Positions 17,428 through 24,430 of a stretch of DNA of 64,000 nucleotides are shown here, in pieces. The first letter of the stretch is position 1; every line of letters begins with the position of its first letter. This stretch comes from G016756615 sp035556195 (lineage in GTDB: Bacteria; Pseudomonadota; Alphaproteobacteria; Rhizobiales; Rhizobiaceae). Under the pieces are notes generated by a model, which worked only from the letters and a program-made list of their open reading frames with translations, had not been told where the DNA came from and made no database searches. The stretch is taken from positions 124,001 through 188,000 of the forward strand of contig DATMFK010000016.1 in NCBI GenBank assembly GCA_035556195.1. Direction: 5' to 3'. The translations under genes were made by a program, and so were the position numbers.

Positions 17428-17529
17428 CCGTTCCCATGCCGGCGGGGAACAATCGAGCCTCTTCATTGTTCGACCGCCGGATGACCCCTTTTCCTCCAAC
17501 AGCGACAGTCGAGCGGGTCGTCCCGACCG

Positions 17530-17560
17530 CAGGCCGGCCAGCTTGACGCAGGCCGGCCTG
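17530..17560. terminator. Inverted repeat, first of two terminator-like hairpins
   Basis: Ten-base arms CAGGCCGGCC (17530-17539) and GGCCGGCCTG (17551-17560) enclose 11 bases. It lies between the convergent uxs gene and the small gene at 17677. No T-run follows. Confidence 0.45.
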
Positions 17561-17578
17561 CCTGCATGGAGCGCATAT

Positions 17579-17610
17579 GTAAAGCGCCGCAACTAAGCGC
17601 GGCGCTTTAC
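17579..17610. terminator. Strong 12-base-pair hairpin between convergent genes
   Basis: Perfect 12-base arms (17579-17590 and 17599-17610) with an eight-base loop. Its place between two convergent genes fits a bidirectional terminator. Confidence 0.6.
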
Positions 17611-17676
17611 ATTGTTTCAACAGCTGCCCCCAGCATTTGGCAGCAGGGGACGCCAGGTACCATGGGCGCAATCGTT

Positions 17677-17853
17677 TCAGCGCTGGTTGCCGCCTCCTTG
17701 GCTACCGCGGCCCTGCTCGCGATCGCTCTGCCCGCCTTGCTGCTGCCGGGTGCCTTGGCCACCGGTCTGCTGCTGTTGCTGCTGGCCTTTTCCGCGTTGA
17801 TCGTCCTCGCGCTTGGACCCCATGCCTTTTTTCTGATCCTGCTGATTGGCCAT
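17677..17853 (-). CDS. Gln/Gly-rich small protein, unknown function
   Basis: A 58-residue protein with about 31 percent Gln and 24 percent Gly, plus Arg, Lys and Asp, and no hydrophobic segment. It contains a run of six Gln near residues 24-29. AAGGAG lies eight bases before ATG 17853, a strong ribosome site that supports translation. The opposite strand reads as a hydrophobic protein only because it is antisense to CAG/GGC codons. A weak stress-type promoter lies about 50 bases upstream. The composition is that of a disordered hydrophilin-like protein; function unknown. Confidence 0.72.
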   Translation of the reverse strand: MANQQDQKKGMGSKREDDQRGKGQQQQQQTGGQGTRQQQGGQSDREQGRGSQGGGNQR

Positions 17854-17901
17854 GCTGATACTCCTTCATTCATTGCCCCGTCCAACACGGGGTACCCTCC
17901 C

Positions 17902-17926
17902 AATCGAAGTAAGCAGTATTTGTTCC
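17902..17926 (-). promoter_or_regulatory. Weak EcfG-like promoter for the Gln-rich gene
   Basis: GGAAC at 17926-17922 is intact, but the -10 position (17905-17902) reads GATT instead of NGTT. Confidence 0.3.
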
Positions 17927-17995
17927 GGGAATCCCCTTGCATTTTCCGGCAATGAGCACACATTGATAGGAATTAACAAATGTTATGGAGAGTTC

Positions 17996-18184
17996 ATGGG
18001 CCGTAGTGCGGCGATCGTTCCCGAGAAGGAAGAGCGAGGCGCCGAGGTGACAAACCTCGATGACGAAATCGCTTTGATCTTGAGGGCCATTGAAGAAGAG
18101 GCCGTGCCCCAGCGTCTCACCACGTTGGCACTGGAGCTGCAACAGGCACTGGTGCAGCGGACGCGACGGCAAAATCCCAATTGA
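17996..18184 (+). CDS. Small protein, possible NepR-like anti-sigma factor
   Basis: A 62-residue protein. GGAG stands five bases before ATG 17996. The core DDEIALILRAIEEEAVPQRLTTLALELQQAL resembles the two-helix core of NepR, which has LR-A/L followed by a VP-x-R-L/F turn and a Leu-rich second helix, although the linker is about four residues shorter than usual. NepR binds and blocks EcfG sigma factors and is itself removed by phosphorylated PhyR. The neighbour, tail-to-tail with one base between the stops, is an EcfG-type sigma gene, which supports the idea. In most genomes nepR and ecfG point the same way, so the assignment stays tentative. Confidence 0.5.
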   Translation: MGRSAAIVPEKEERGAEVTNLDDEIALILRAIEEEAVPQRLTTLALELQQALVQRTRRQNPN

Positions 18185-18185
18185 G

Positions 18186-18767
18186 CTATCTGCGCCTTTG
18201 ACTTTCCGACAACACTTGGTCACCAGCCAGCTTGATCGCGGGTTCGATAAGCGTGCGCGGTGAGGTTTCGCCCAGATCCAGGAGAAGGCTGGCTCGCGCC
18301 CGATTGAGCCTGCTTTTGACTGTGCCGACAGCGCAGCCGCAGATCTCCGCAGCTTCTTCGTAACTGACTCCAAGCACCCCGATCAGCATCAAAACTTCCC
18401 GATGATGATGAGGAAGGCGGTTGATCGCGGCGTCCACCTCCTTGCCCCGCACCGACCATTCCTGGGTTGCTTCCTCGATCGGCCTGGCTGACGCGCAATC
18501 GACTAGGCCCGGAGCCTCTCGCATATACGCCCGTATTCTCGTGTTGAACGTGTTGCGCATGATTGTGAACAGCCAGGATTTCATTCGAGTACCCGGCTCG
18601 AACTTGTCGATGTTCGCGATGCCTTTCGTCAACGTCTCCTGAACCAGATCATCGGCGTCGGAAGGGTCGCGGCAAAAGGTGCGGGCGAAGGCGCGCAATG
18701 CCGGTATCAAGTCAACTATGGCAATCTCGCCTTCTCCGCGGAACGGAATCGGTGCTTGCGGTGGCAA
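18186..18767 (-). CDS. ecfG: EcfG-type general-stress ECF sigma factor
   Basis: A 193-residue sigma-70 family ECF protein. Region 2 spans about residues 20-85 (DPSDADDLVQETLTKG; MKSWLFTIMRNTFNTRIR). Region 4 spans about 115-170 (LPHHHREVLMLIGVLGVSYEEAAEICGCAVGTVKSRLNRAR). The REAPGLVDC and QEWSVRG linker is characteristic of the EcfG/ECF15 group that drives the alphaproteobacterial general stress response. The likely start is TTG 18767 with GGGAGG eight bases upstream. A near-consensus EcfG promoter precedes it, which would give autoregulation. At least 24 full matches to its expected promoter pattern lie elsewhere in the window. Confidence 0.87.
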   Translation of the reverse strand: MPPQAPIPFRGEGEIAIVDLIPALRAFARTFCRDPSDADDLVQETLTKGIANIDKFEPGTRMKSWLFTIMRNTFNTRIRAYMREAPGLVDCASARPIEEATQEWSVRGKEVDAAINRLPHHHREVLMLIGVLGVSYEEAAEICGCAVGTVKSRLNRARASLLLDLGETSPRTLIEPAIKLAGDQVLSESQRRR

Positions 18768-18835
18768 CGTCCCTGCCTCCCCTGCATATTTGGCGAATTC
18801 TCGCCTGGTTGAACCATGGCGATCGATCTCCCGTT

Positions 18836-18860
18836 AATGGTCGACCGGAGCCAAAGTTCC
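18836..18860 (-). promoter_or_regulatory. Near-consensus EcfG-type promoter for ecfG
   Basis: GGAAC at 18860-18856, 16 bases, CATT at 18839-18836 (one mismatch to NGTT), about 70 bases before TTG 18767. Would allow autoregulation. Confidence 0.42.
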
Positions 18861-18966
18861 TTAGAAACCCGAGTCGGGCCCAGAAAACGGCTGGCAAGCA
18901 ATTCCGTCCCGCTCGGGAAGCCTAGAGAGAAGCTCCGGCCGCCAATACTGAATTTGCAACCGGTGG

Positions 18967-18994
18967 GGCGCCTTCCACGCGGCGTGTAGGCGCC
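18967..18994 (-). terminator. Hairpin downstream of the DUF4142 gene
   Basis: GGCGCCT (18967-18973) pairs with AGGCGCC (18988-18994), and CACGC/GCGTG extends the stem. It lies 25 bases past the stop of the minus-strand gene at 19019. No T-run. Confidence 0.42.
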
Positions 18995-19018
18995 GGGCGA
19001 GCCTGCCCTTTCGCGATC

Positions 19019-19519
19019 CTACTGGGTGCCCAGCTTGCCGCTTATGGCTTCGATCTTTTCGAGATGTGTCTTCAAGGTTGGCAGAGTCTCATTCGCGAAC
19101 GCTTGCAGCGCCGTGTTGTCCCCGTCCTTGGCATATCCCTCGAACAGCTTGATGGTGTCCTGATGTCCCTCAAGTTGAGCCTTCACATATGGCGGGTCAA
19201 ACTGGCTGCCCGCGTTCTTCAAGGTCTTGATCTTTGCCGCGTGCTTCTGATCCAAAGTTGCAGGAACCTTCAAGCCTTCTTTCGTTGCCAAGGCCTTCAG
19301 AGCAGCGTTGGCCTTACCATGATCTTCTATCATCATTTTTGCGAATGACTGGACCTCGGGACTCTTGGACATATCGAGCGCCAGCTCGCTCGACTGAACT
19401 TCGAACAGCCCGCCAGCGGCTGCCTTGTCGACGAAGGTTTGGGCCTTTTCAGCTGCGAAACCAGGGAAGGCAAAGACGAGCGCTGTCACTGCGGCCATGG
19501 CTTTGAGCGAGCGGTTCAT
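19019..19519 (-). CDS. Exported DUF4142 protein
   Basis: A 166-residue protein. Residues 1-23 form a Sec signal peptide (Arg/Lys start, then AAVTALVFAFPGFAA with an AxA-like cleavage site). The mature part is a four-helix, ferritin-like DUF4142 domain (ELALDMSKSPEVQSFAKMMIEDHGKANAAL near residues 45-75). Function in the periplasm is unknown; the family is often stress- or stationary-phase-associated. AGGAG precedes ATG 19519. A second DUF4142 gene lies at 39067. An EcfG-type promoter is about 40 bases upstream, divergent from that of the next gene. Confidence 0.86.
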   Translation of the reverse strand: MNRSLKAMAAVTALVFAFPGFAAEKAQTFVDKAAAGGLFEVQSSELALDMSKSPEVQSFAKMMIEDHGKANAALKALATKEGLKVPATLDQKHAAKIKTLKNAGSQFDPPYVKAQLEGHQDTIKLFEGYAKDGDNTALQAFANETLPTLKTHLEKIEAISGKLGTQ

Positions 19520-19557
19520 GATCGTGGCTCCTGATCAAGTGGGCAGAACTGCAGTCG

Positions 19558-19582
19558 AACCTTCCCACCTAGGCTTTGTTCC
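19558..19582 (-). promoter_or_regulatory. EcfG-type promoter for the DUF4142 gene
   Basis: GGAAC at 19582-19578, 16 bases, GGTT at 19561-19558, about 38 bases before ATG 19519. Confidence 0.66.
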
Positions 19583-19598
19583 GATCCCACGATTGGGC

Positions 19599-19623
19599 GG
19601 AACCGTTCCGGAATTGGGGTGTT
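19599..19623 (+). promoter_or_regulatory. EcfG-type promoter for the 19670 gene
   Basis: GGAAC at 19599-19603, 16 bases, TGTT at 19620-19623. It is back-to-back with the promoter at 19558-19582. Confidence 0.66.
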
Positions 19624-19669
19624 CAAGCTGACCAGGGCTGCAAGCCTCAACATCGAAGGAACTAGGGAA

Positions 19670-19891
19670 ATGCCGATGCCTGAAACAGGGAAACGACGCA
19701 CAGCAGGTCGAGCAGAAGACAAAGGCACATTGGAAGAGCAACTGCAGGAAGGTCTCGAGGACACCTTTCCGGCGAGCGATCCTGTCTCGGTGGTATCGAC
19801 CACGATTCCCGGTCGGGCCAAGAAGCTTGTAGGCACGGAAGAAGTACTGAAACGAAAAGGTAGCAGCTGGGATGACGACGCGGAAAGGTGA
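19670..19891 (+). CDS. Small conserved protein with DTFPASDP motif
   Basis: A 73-residue soluble protein. The centre, LEEQLQEGLEDTFPASDPVSVVS, is a motif I recognise from short hypothetical proteins of rhizobia. A basic Gly/Arg-rich N-terminus and a Lys/Asp/Glu tail flank it. ATG 19670 (AAGGA nine bases upstream) and ATG 19676 (AGGGA seven bases upstream) are both plausible starts. The frame opening at 19619 would begin inside the promoter. No biochemical role is known to me. It belongs to the small stress-gene group next to ecfG. Confidence 0.75.
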   Translation: MPMPETGKRRTAGRAEDKGTLEEQLQEGLEDTFPASDPVSVVSTTIPGRAKKLVGTEEVLKRKGSSWDDDAER

Positions 19892-19919
19892 GTCTTTATC
19901 AGCTTCTAGAAGAGACCAG

Positions 19920-19945
19920 GGAACATTTATTGCATGTTGATGGTT
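19920..19945 (+). promoter_or_regulatory. EcfG-type promoter for the 24-residue membrane peptide
   Basis: GGAAC at 19920-19924, 17 bases, GGTT at 19942-19945, about 34 bases before ATG 19979. Confidence 0.6.
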
Positions 19946-19978
19946 GCTTTTGATCGCCACCAAACGGAGAGCAGAGCC

Positions 19979-20053
19979 ATGCATGGACTTATCTATCTCG
20001 TCGGGCTGATCGTCGTGATCATGGCAATACTCTCTTTCCTCGGCCTGCGATGA
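19979..20053 (+). CDS. 24-residue single-pass membrane peptide
   Basis: A very short gene encoding one transmembrane helix (MHGLIYLVGLIVVIMAILSF, ending LGLR). GGAG lies about ten bases before ATG 19979, and a stress-type promoter is upstream. A second gene at 34469-34543 encodes a peptide of exactly the same length with the same plan (IYL-GL-VV--AILSFLG), so both are very likely real. It precedes a larger membrane protein by 33 bases and is probably co-transcribed. Function unknown; small membrane peptides often modulate larger membrane proteins. Confidence 0.7.
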   Translation: MHGLIYLVGLIVVIMAILSFLGLR

Positions 20054-20086
20054 ATTCGCGGTAAATTTGCGGAAGGAGGATCGCCA

Positions 20087-20974
20087 ATGTCGCTCACACA
20101 CGAGGACGCTCCCATCGCCACGACTATTTCAACAGACGAACGTTCTTACGTGGACTGGCCAGCCATTCTGGCGGGTACGGTCCTGGCAAGTGCGATAGCT
20201 TTCGTGCTTCTGACGTTTGGATCGGCTGTCGGACTTTCTCTCACGTCGGCGCATGAAGAATCGGGAATGTCGCTCTTCTGGCTCGCCATCGTCGCCGCCT
20301 TGTGGCTGCTATGGGTTCAAATTTCCGCCTATCTTGCGGGCGGCTACCTCACCGGGCGCCTGCGTCGGCGGAAGCTTGACGCGACGGAGCACGAATCGGA
20401 CATTCGAGACGGTTCCCACGGGCTTATCATGTGGGGCCTCGGCGTGCTGCTCAGTGGGCTGCTTGCGTTCTCCGGCATCACCGGCGCCATCTCTGCGGCG
20501 ACAAGCGCGGTCGGAACCGCTGCGGGAGGAGCGGCCACATCGGCTACGGCCGACGACGTGGTTGGCCAGAGCGGCGTCTTAATTGACCGCTTTCTCAGAT
20601 CCGGCACGCCGGGTGCCCAACCACTCTCTGCAGCCGAACGGGACGAAATCGTCCGTGTACTCGTATCATCGCTGACGGACGGGAGCTTGTCCGACGAGGA
20701 CAGGCAGTATCTCTCCAGCGTCGTGTCGGCTCGCTCGGGTCTTGACCAGGCTCAAGCCCAGCAGCGTGTCGATGCATTGTGGACGCAAGTGCAGCAGGCG
20801 GAAGCAAAGGCTCGGGAGATCGCCGACAAAGCGCGGCGCATTGGCATGGTAGCTGCATTCCTGACCGCTGCAGCCCTGCTCGTCAGCGGCGTGGCAGCGT
20901 ATTATGGCGCGGTGTTGGGCGGCAATCACAGGGACAACCAGGTCGTATTCGCAGACTGGGTGAAGCCCTGGTGA
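20087..20974 (+). CDS. Integral membrane protein, unknown function
   Basis: A 295-residue protein with about four predicted membrane helices: near residues 25-50, 63-88, 112-145 and 255-285. A long soluble loop with helical Gln/Glu-rich sequence (QAQQRVDALWTQVQQAEAKAREIADKAR) precedes the last helix. GGAAGGAGG before ATG 20087 is a strong ribosome site. I recognise it only as a hypothetical membrane protein type of rhizobia. It shares the promoter at 19920 with the 24-residue peptide. A role at the envelope during stress is inferred from context only. Confidence 0.78.
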   Translation: MSLTHEDAPIATTISTDERSYVDWPAILAGTVLASAIAFVLLTFGSAVGLSLTSAHEESGMSLFWLAIVAALWLLWVQISAYLAGGYLTGRLRRRKLDATEHESDIRDGSHGLIMWGLGVLLSGLLAFSGITGAISAATSAVGTAAGGAATSATADDVVGQSGVLIDRFLRSGTPGAQPLSAAERDEIVRVLVSSLTDGSLSDEDRQYLSSVVSARSGLDQAQAQQRVDALWTQVQQAEAKAREIADKARRIGMVAAFLTAAALLVSGVAAYYGAVLGGNHRDNQVVFADWVKPW

Positions 20975-21020
20975 CGGTTCAGGCCCACCCTCGCCCGGCA
21001 TAGCACCCCCATTAGGGTCA

Positions 21021-21045
21021 GGACCCGACCGTCGCCGTCGGGTCC
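21021..21045. terminator. Hairpin before the 21059 gene
   Basis: Nine-base arms GGACCCGAC (21021-21029) and GTCGGGTCC (21037-21045) with a seven-base loop. It may end the 20087 transcript; its closeness to ATG 21059 means it could instead be a leader structure. Confidence 0.5.
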
Positions 21046-21058
21046 TTGGGAGACCACA

Positions 21059-22348
21059 ATGAATGTGCTCGTGATCGGGGCGACGGGACTCATCGGATCC
21101 GCCGTATGCGCAAGACTGAAGGCCGACGGGCACGAGATCGTTGGCGTTGCGCGCTCGCGCTCAGGAGCGCGGCGGACCAACGTCGACCGGGCAATTACCC
21201 TCGATATCGCCAAGGCGACTTCGGGCAAGGACTGGGAAAGGCATCTGGACGGGGTCGACGCTGTCGTCAACTGTGCGGGGGCCTTCCAGCAAGGCCTGGT
21301 CGAGTCTCCACGGGGGGTCCACATGGCGGGGATTGCCGCCCTGTTCCAGGCGTGCGAAGACAGAGGCATCCGTCGCGTCATCCATTTTTCTGCAATCGGC
21401 GTGGACCGGGGTGCGGTGTCGGAGTTCTCCGCCACAAAGCTTGCTGGCGACCAGGCCTTGATGGCCACCGGCCTGGAGTGGATTATTTTGCGCCCGTCCA
21501 TCGTTCTTGGCCGGGCTGCATTCGGCGCCAGCGCTTTGATACGTGGGCTCGCGTCGCTGCCTTCCCTCCCCGTCATGCCCGCTACGGGTCCCCTGCAGGT
21601 CGTCATGATGGATGACGTCGTCGAGACCGTCGTCTTTTACCTGAAACCTGAAGCGCCAAGCCGGATAGCCCTGGAACTTGCAGGCCCCCGTAAGATCGCC
21701 TTTGAAGACGTGGTCAGCGCCTATCGGAACTGGCTGGGGTGGAATCCCGCCCGGCGCGTCAAGCTGCCCAGTTGGCTCGCCGATCTGGCCTATCTGTCAG
21801 GCGACCTTGCCGGCTGGTTCGGATGGCGCCCGGCAATACGTTCGACCGCGAAGCGCGAGATGGTGCGTGGAGCCGTGGGGGATCCCAGCCGCTGGGAATC
21901 ATCGACAGGAATTCGCGCGGCGGATCTCGACACGGCCCTTGCGCGGGAACCACCGTCCGTCCAGGAGCGGTGGTTCTCCAAGCTCTACCTTCTGAAGCCG
22001 GCGATCTTTGTCGTGTTTGCTCTCTTCTGGATCGCCACGGGCCTTATCTCATTAGGGCCTGGCTTCAATATCGGCGTTGGTCTCATGCAACGGGCAGGAA
22101 CGGGTGTTCTGGCGGCGCCCGGTGTCATCGCAGGCGCCCTGGCCGATATCGCGATCGGCCTTGCAATCCTTTATCGGCCAACCGCCAGGCTTGGCCTCCT
22201 CGCCGCCTTGGCAATCTCGTTGTTCTATCTGGTCGTCGGATCGTTCCTCGTTCCTGAGCTGTGGAATGAGCCGCTCGGCCCGATGCTGAAGATCTGGCCG
22301 CTCATGGCCCTCAATCTGGTAGCGCTTGCCATACTGGAGGAGCGCTGA
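21059..22348 (+). CDS. NAD(P)-binding SDR fused to DoxX-like membrane domain
   Basis: A 429-residue two-part protein. Residues 1-290 are an atypical SDR of the NAD(P)H-binding type (GATGLIGSAVCARL at the N-terminus, HFSAIGVDRG, then RPSIVLG). Residues 300-429 contain four membrane helices of the DoxX-like group (LKPAIFVVFALFWIATG through LNLVALAIL). Such fusions are known; the substrate is not. The stop shares its last base with the next start, so it is coupled to a DUF2269 membrane protein, which suggests a membrane redox module. I see no EcfG promoter directly upstream. Confidence 0.84.
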   Translation: MNVLVIGATGLIGSAVCARLKADGHEIVGVARSRSGARRTNVDRAITLDIAKATSGKDWERHLDGVDAVVNCAGAFQQGLVESPRGVHMAGIAALFQACEDRGIRRVIHFSAIGVDRGAVSEFSATKLAGDQALMATGLEWIILRPSIVLGRAAFGASALIRGLASLPSLPVMPATGPLQVVMMDDVVETVVFYLKPEAPSRIALELAGPRKIAFEDVVSAYRNWLGWNPARRVKLPSWLADLAYLSGDLAGWFGWRPAIRSTAKREMVRGAVGDPSRWESSTGIRAADLDTALAREPPSVQERWFSKLYLLKPAIFVVFALFWIATGLISLGPGFNIGVGLMQRAGTGVLAAPGVIAGALADIAIGLAILYRPTARLGLLAALAISLFYLVVGSFLVPELWNEPLGPMLKIWPLMALNLVALAILEER

Positions 22349-22833
22349 TGCTCTACTTCCTGCTGAAATATCTGCACGTCATCGGCGCGTCCGTTCTCCT
22401 TGGCACGGGGGCAGGCATCGCCTTCTTCATGCTGCTCGCTCATCGAACGGGCAATCCTGTCGTCGTTGCCGGCGTCGCCCGTATCGTCGTGATTGCCGAT
22501 TTCCTGTTCACCGCCACGGCGGTCGTGGCACAGCCCGTCACAGGCATGGCCCTGGCCTGGACCGTGGGCTATTCGCTCTGGGACGGATGGATCGTGCTCT
22601 CGATCCTCCTCTACATTGTCACTGGCGCATTCTGGCTGCCTGTCGTTTGGATGCAGATGCGCATGCGCGATCTGGCGGGCATAGCGGGCTTGCAGGGCAA
22701 GCCCTTGCCCTCACAATATCATCTCCTGTTCAGGCTATGGTTCGCCTTCGGCTTTCCGGCGTTTGCGGCAGTCGCCTGCATCTTCTGGCTGATGATAGCC
22801 AGACCGGAGATTCCTTTCCTCGACAAGATCTAG
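22348..22833 (+). CDS. DUF2269 integral membrane protein
   Basis: A 161-residue protein with four predicted membrane helices. KYLHVIGASVLLGTGAGIAFFML at the N-terminus and the tryptophan-rich WDGWIVLSILLYIVTGAFWLPVVW are typical of DUF2269. The conserved His in KYLHV is a possible ligand, but no cofactor is proven for the family. ATG 22348 overlaps the previous stop by one base. Function unknown; coupling to the SDR-DoxX protein suggests a joint role in the cytoplasmic membrane. Confidence 0.83.
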   Translation: MLYFLLKYLHVIGASVLLGTGAGIAFFMLLAHRTGNPVVVAGVARIVVIADFLFTATAVVAQPVTGMALAWTVGYSLWDGWIVLSILLYIVTGAFWLPVVWMQMRMRDLAGIAGLQGKPLPSQYHLLFRLWFAFGFPAFAAVACIFWLMIARPEIPFLDKI

Positions 22834-22950
22834 TCCGACCGTCGAGCCTGACGGAAGCAGGGGGCACCTTGCCGAGGCCAAAGGCTCGGAAACAAAAGCC
22901 CTTCATTCGGCGTTCAGCGAAGGCGCCCTGTTGAACCGCGAGAATTGGAC

Positions 22951-24429
22951 ATGAATGTTTTGCCTGGAACTCCCGGAAGCTGCTGGCTCTCGACCGCTCC
23001 GCGAGCCTCCTATCCCGCAGCCGAACGGTCATCGCATGCCCACACCGTTGTCATTGGCGGGGGTATTGTCGGGCTGACAACCGCCCTGCGCCTTTGCGAG
23101 GCTGGAAGCTCGGTAATCGTCCTCGAGGCCCTCGGGATTGGTGGTCAGGTGACGGGCCGCTCGACGGCCAAGATCACGACGCAGCACGCCCTGATCTACC
23201 GGCACCTGATGGAAACTCGTGGCCGGGAGCTTGCTCGAGCCTATGCCGACGCGAACCGCTCCGGGGTGACATGCATCAAAGACTGGATTGCCCTCTATGA
23301 TATCGCATGCGATCTCGAATCGAAGGCTGCCTACGCTTACACGACCTCTCCGGCTCGAAGCTCCGAAATTCGGGCCGAGGCAGACGCAGCTCGGGAGATG
23401 GGGCTTGAGGCAGAAGCCATCGCGAGCGCGCCACTCCCATTCGAGACCGCGGGCGCGCTTCTCTTTCCAGGCCAGGCGCAATTCAATCCGGCGAGCTATC
23501 TGATCGGGCTCGCCCGAGCGGTCGTCGATCGCGGCGGGCAAGTTTTCGAGAACAGCCGGGCGATTCTCATCGAAGAGGCAAGCCGCTGGCGCGTGGTCAC
23601 CGACAATGGCGCCACTGTCCACGCGGAACACGTCGTCGTCGCGACGAACATGACGGTGAAAAGCCCCGTCGGGATGGCGAACCGGACCCAGCCGCGCAGT
23701 CACGTCGCCATGGCATTCCGGGCGGACGACCCAAACATCCTCGACGGCATGTTCATCGGTATCGACGAGCCCACCCACTCATTGAGAATGGGTCGGGACG
23801 CGGAGGGTCCGCTGCTCGTTGCGCTCGGACCAAAATTCAACACCGGACAGGACGGAAACGTGGCGGCGCGGTTCAACGACCTGGAGCAATGGGTCACGCA
23901 CCGCTTTCCGGTCCGAACGGTCGCATGGCGCTGGTGCAACGAGGACTACGACACGGCCGACCGAGTCGCTTTTGCCGGAACGCCCGATCTGGAGAAGGCC
24001 GCGGGCTTCCACATCGCAACCGGTTTCAATGCCTGGGGCATCAGCAATGGAACGGCGGCAGGAATAATGATCGCGGATCTTATATCGGGCAAGTCCAGCC
24101 CATGGACGAAGCTCTACGACCCGGCGCGGCGCTATCCCGAGGATTTTCACAAGAACGCCGATAGCCAGTCAATCGTCGGCTCGGTGGAGGACATCGCGCC
24201 GGGCCAGGGAGGCGTTCTGGTGCGAGGCGAGGAGAAGGTGGCCGCGTGGCGCGACGATGCCGGAACGCTACATGCCGTTTCCGCCACTTGCACTCACAAG
24301 GGTTGCACCGTCACCTGGAACAACGCCGACCGGACCTGGGACTGCCCCTGCCATGGTTCCATCTTCGCCGCAGACGGTTCGGTGATCCACGGCCCCGCGA
24401 GAAAGCCGCTCCCCAGCGCCAGGCTATAG
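22951..24429 (+). CDS. FAD-dependent oxidoreductase with C-terminal Rieske domain
   Basis: A 492-residue fusion. The DAO-type FAD domain begins with VVIGGGIVGLTTALRL near residue 35 and ends with GFNAWGISNGTAAG. A Rieske [2Fe-2S] domain fills the last 100 residues with CTHKGC and CPCHGS (two Cys, two His ligands). Fusions of this kind are thought to oxidise amines or similar compounds and pass electrons to the Rieske centre. I chose ATG 22951; TTG 22945 is in frame just before. A GGAAAC-spacer-CGTT sequence upstream is a degenerate stress promoter at best. One base separates it from the next gene. Confidence 0.86.
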   Translation: MNVLPGTPGSCWLSTAPRASYPAAERSSHAHTVVIGGGIVGLTTALRLCEAGSSVIVLEALGIGGQVTGRSTAKITTQHALIYRHLMETRGRELARAYADANRSGVTCIKDWIALYDIACDLESKAAYAYTTSPARSSEIRAEADAAREMGLEAEAIASAPLPFETAGALLFPGQAQFNPASYLIGLARAVVDRGGQVFENSRAILIEEASRWRVVTDNGATVHAEHVVVATNMTVKSPVGMANRTQPRSHVAMAFRADDPNILDGMFIGIDEPTHSLRMGRDAEGPLLVALGPKFNTGQDGNVAARFNDLEQWVTHRFPVRTVAWRWCNEDYDTADRVAFAGTPDLEKAAGFHIATGFNAWGISNGTAAGIMIADLISGKSSPWTKLYDPARRYPEDFHKNADSQSIVGSVEDIAPGQGGVLVRGEEKVAAWRDDAGTLHAVSATCTHKGCTVTWNNADRTWDCPCHGSIFAADGSVIHGPARKPLPSARL

Positions 24430-24430
24430 C

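Noticed and set aside
17663..17955. Plus-strand hydrophobic frame starting MGAIVSALV
   Set aside because: It mirrors the Gln/Gly-rich minus-strand gene and lacks a ribosome site.
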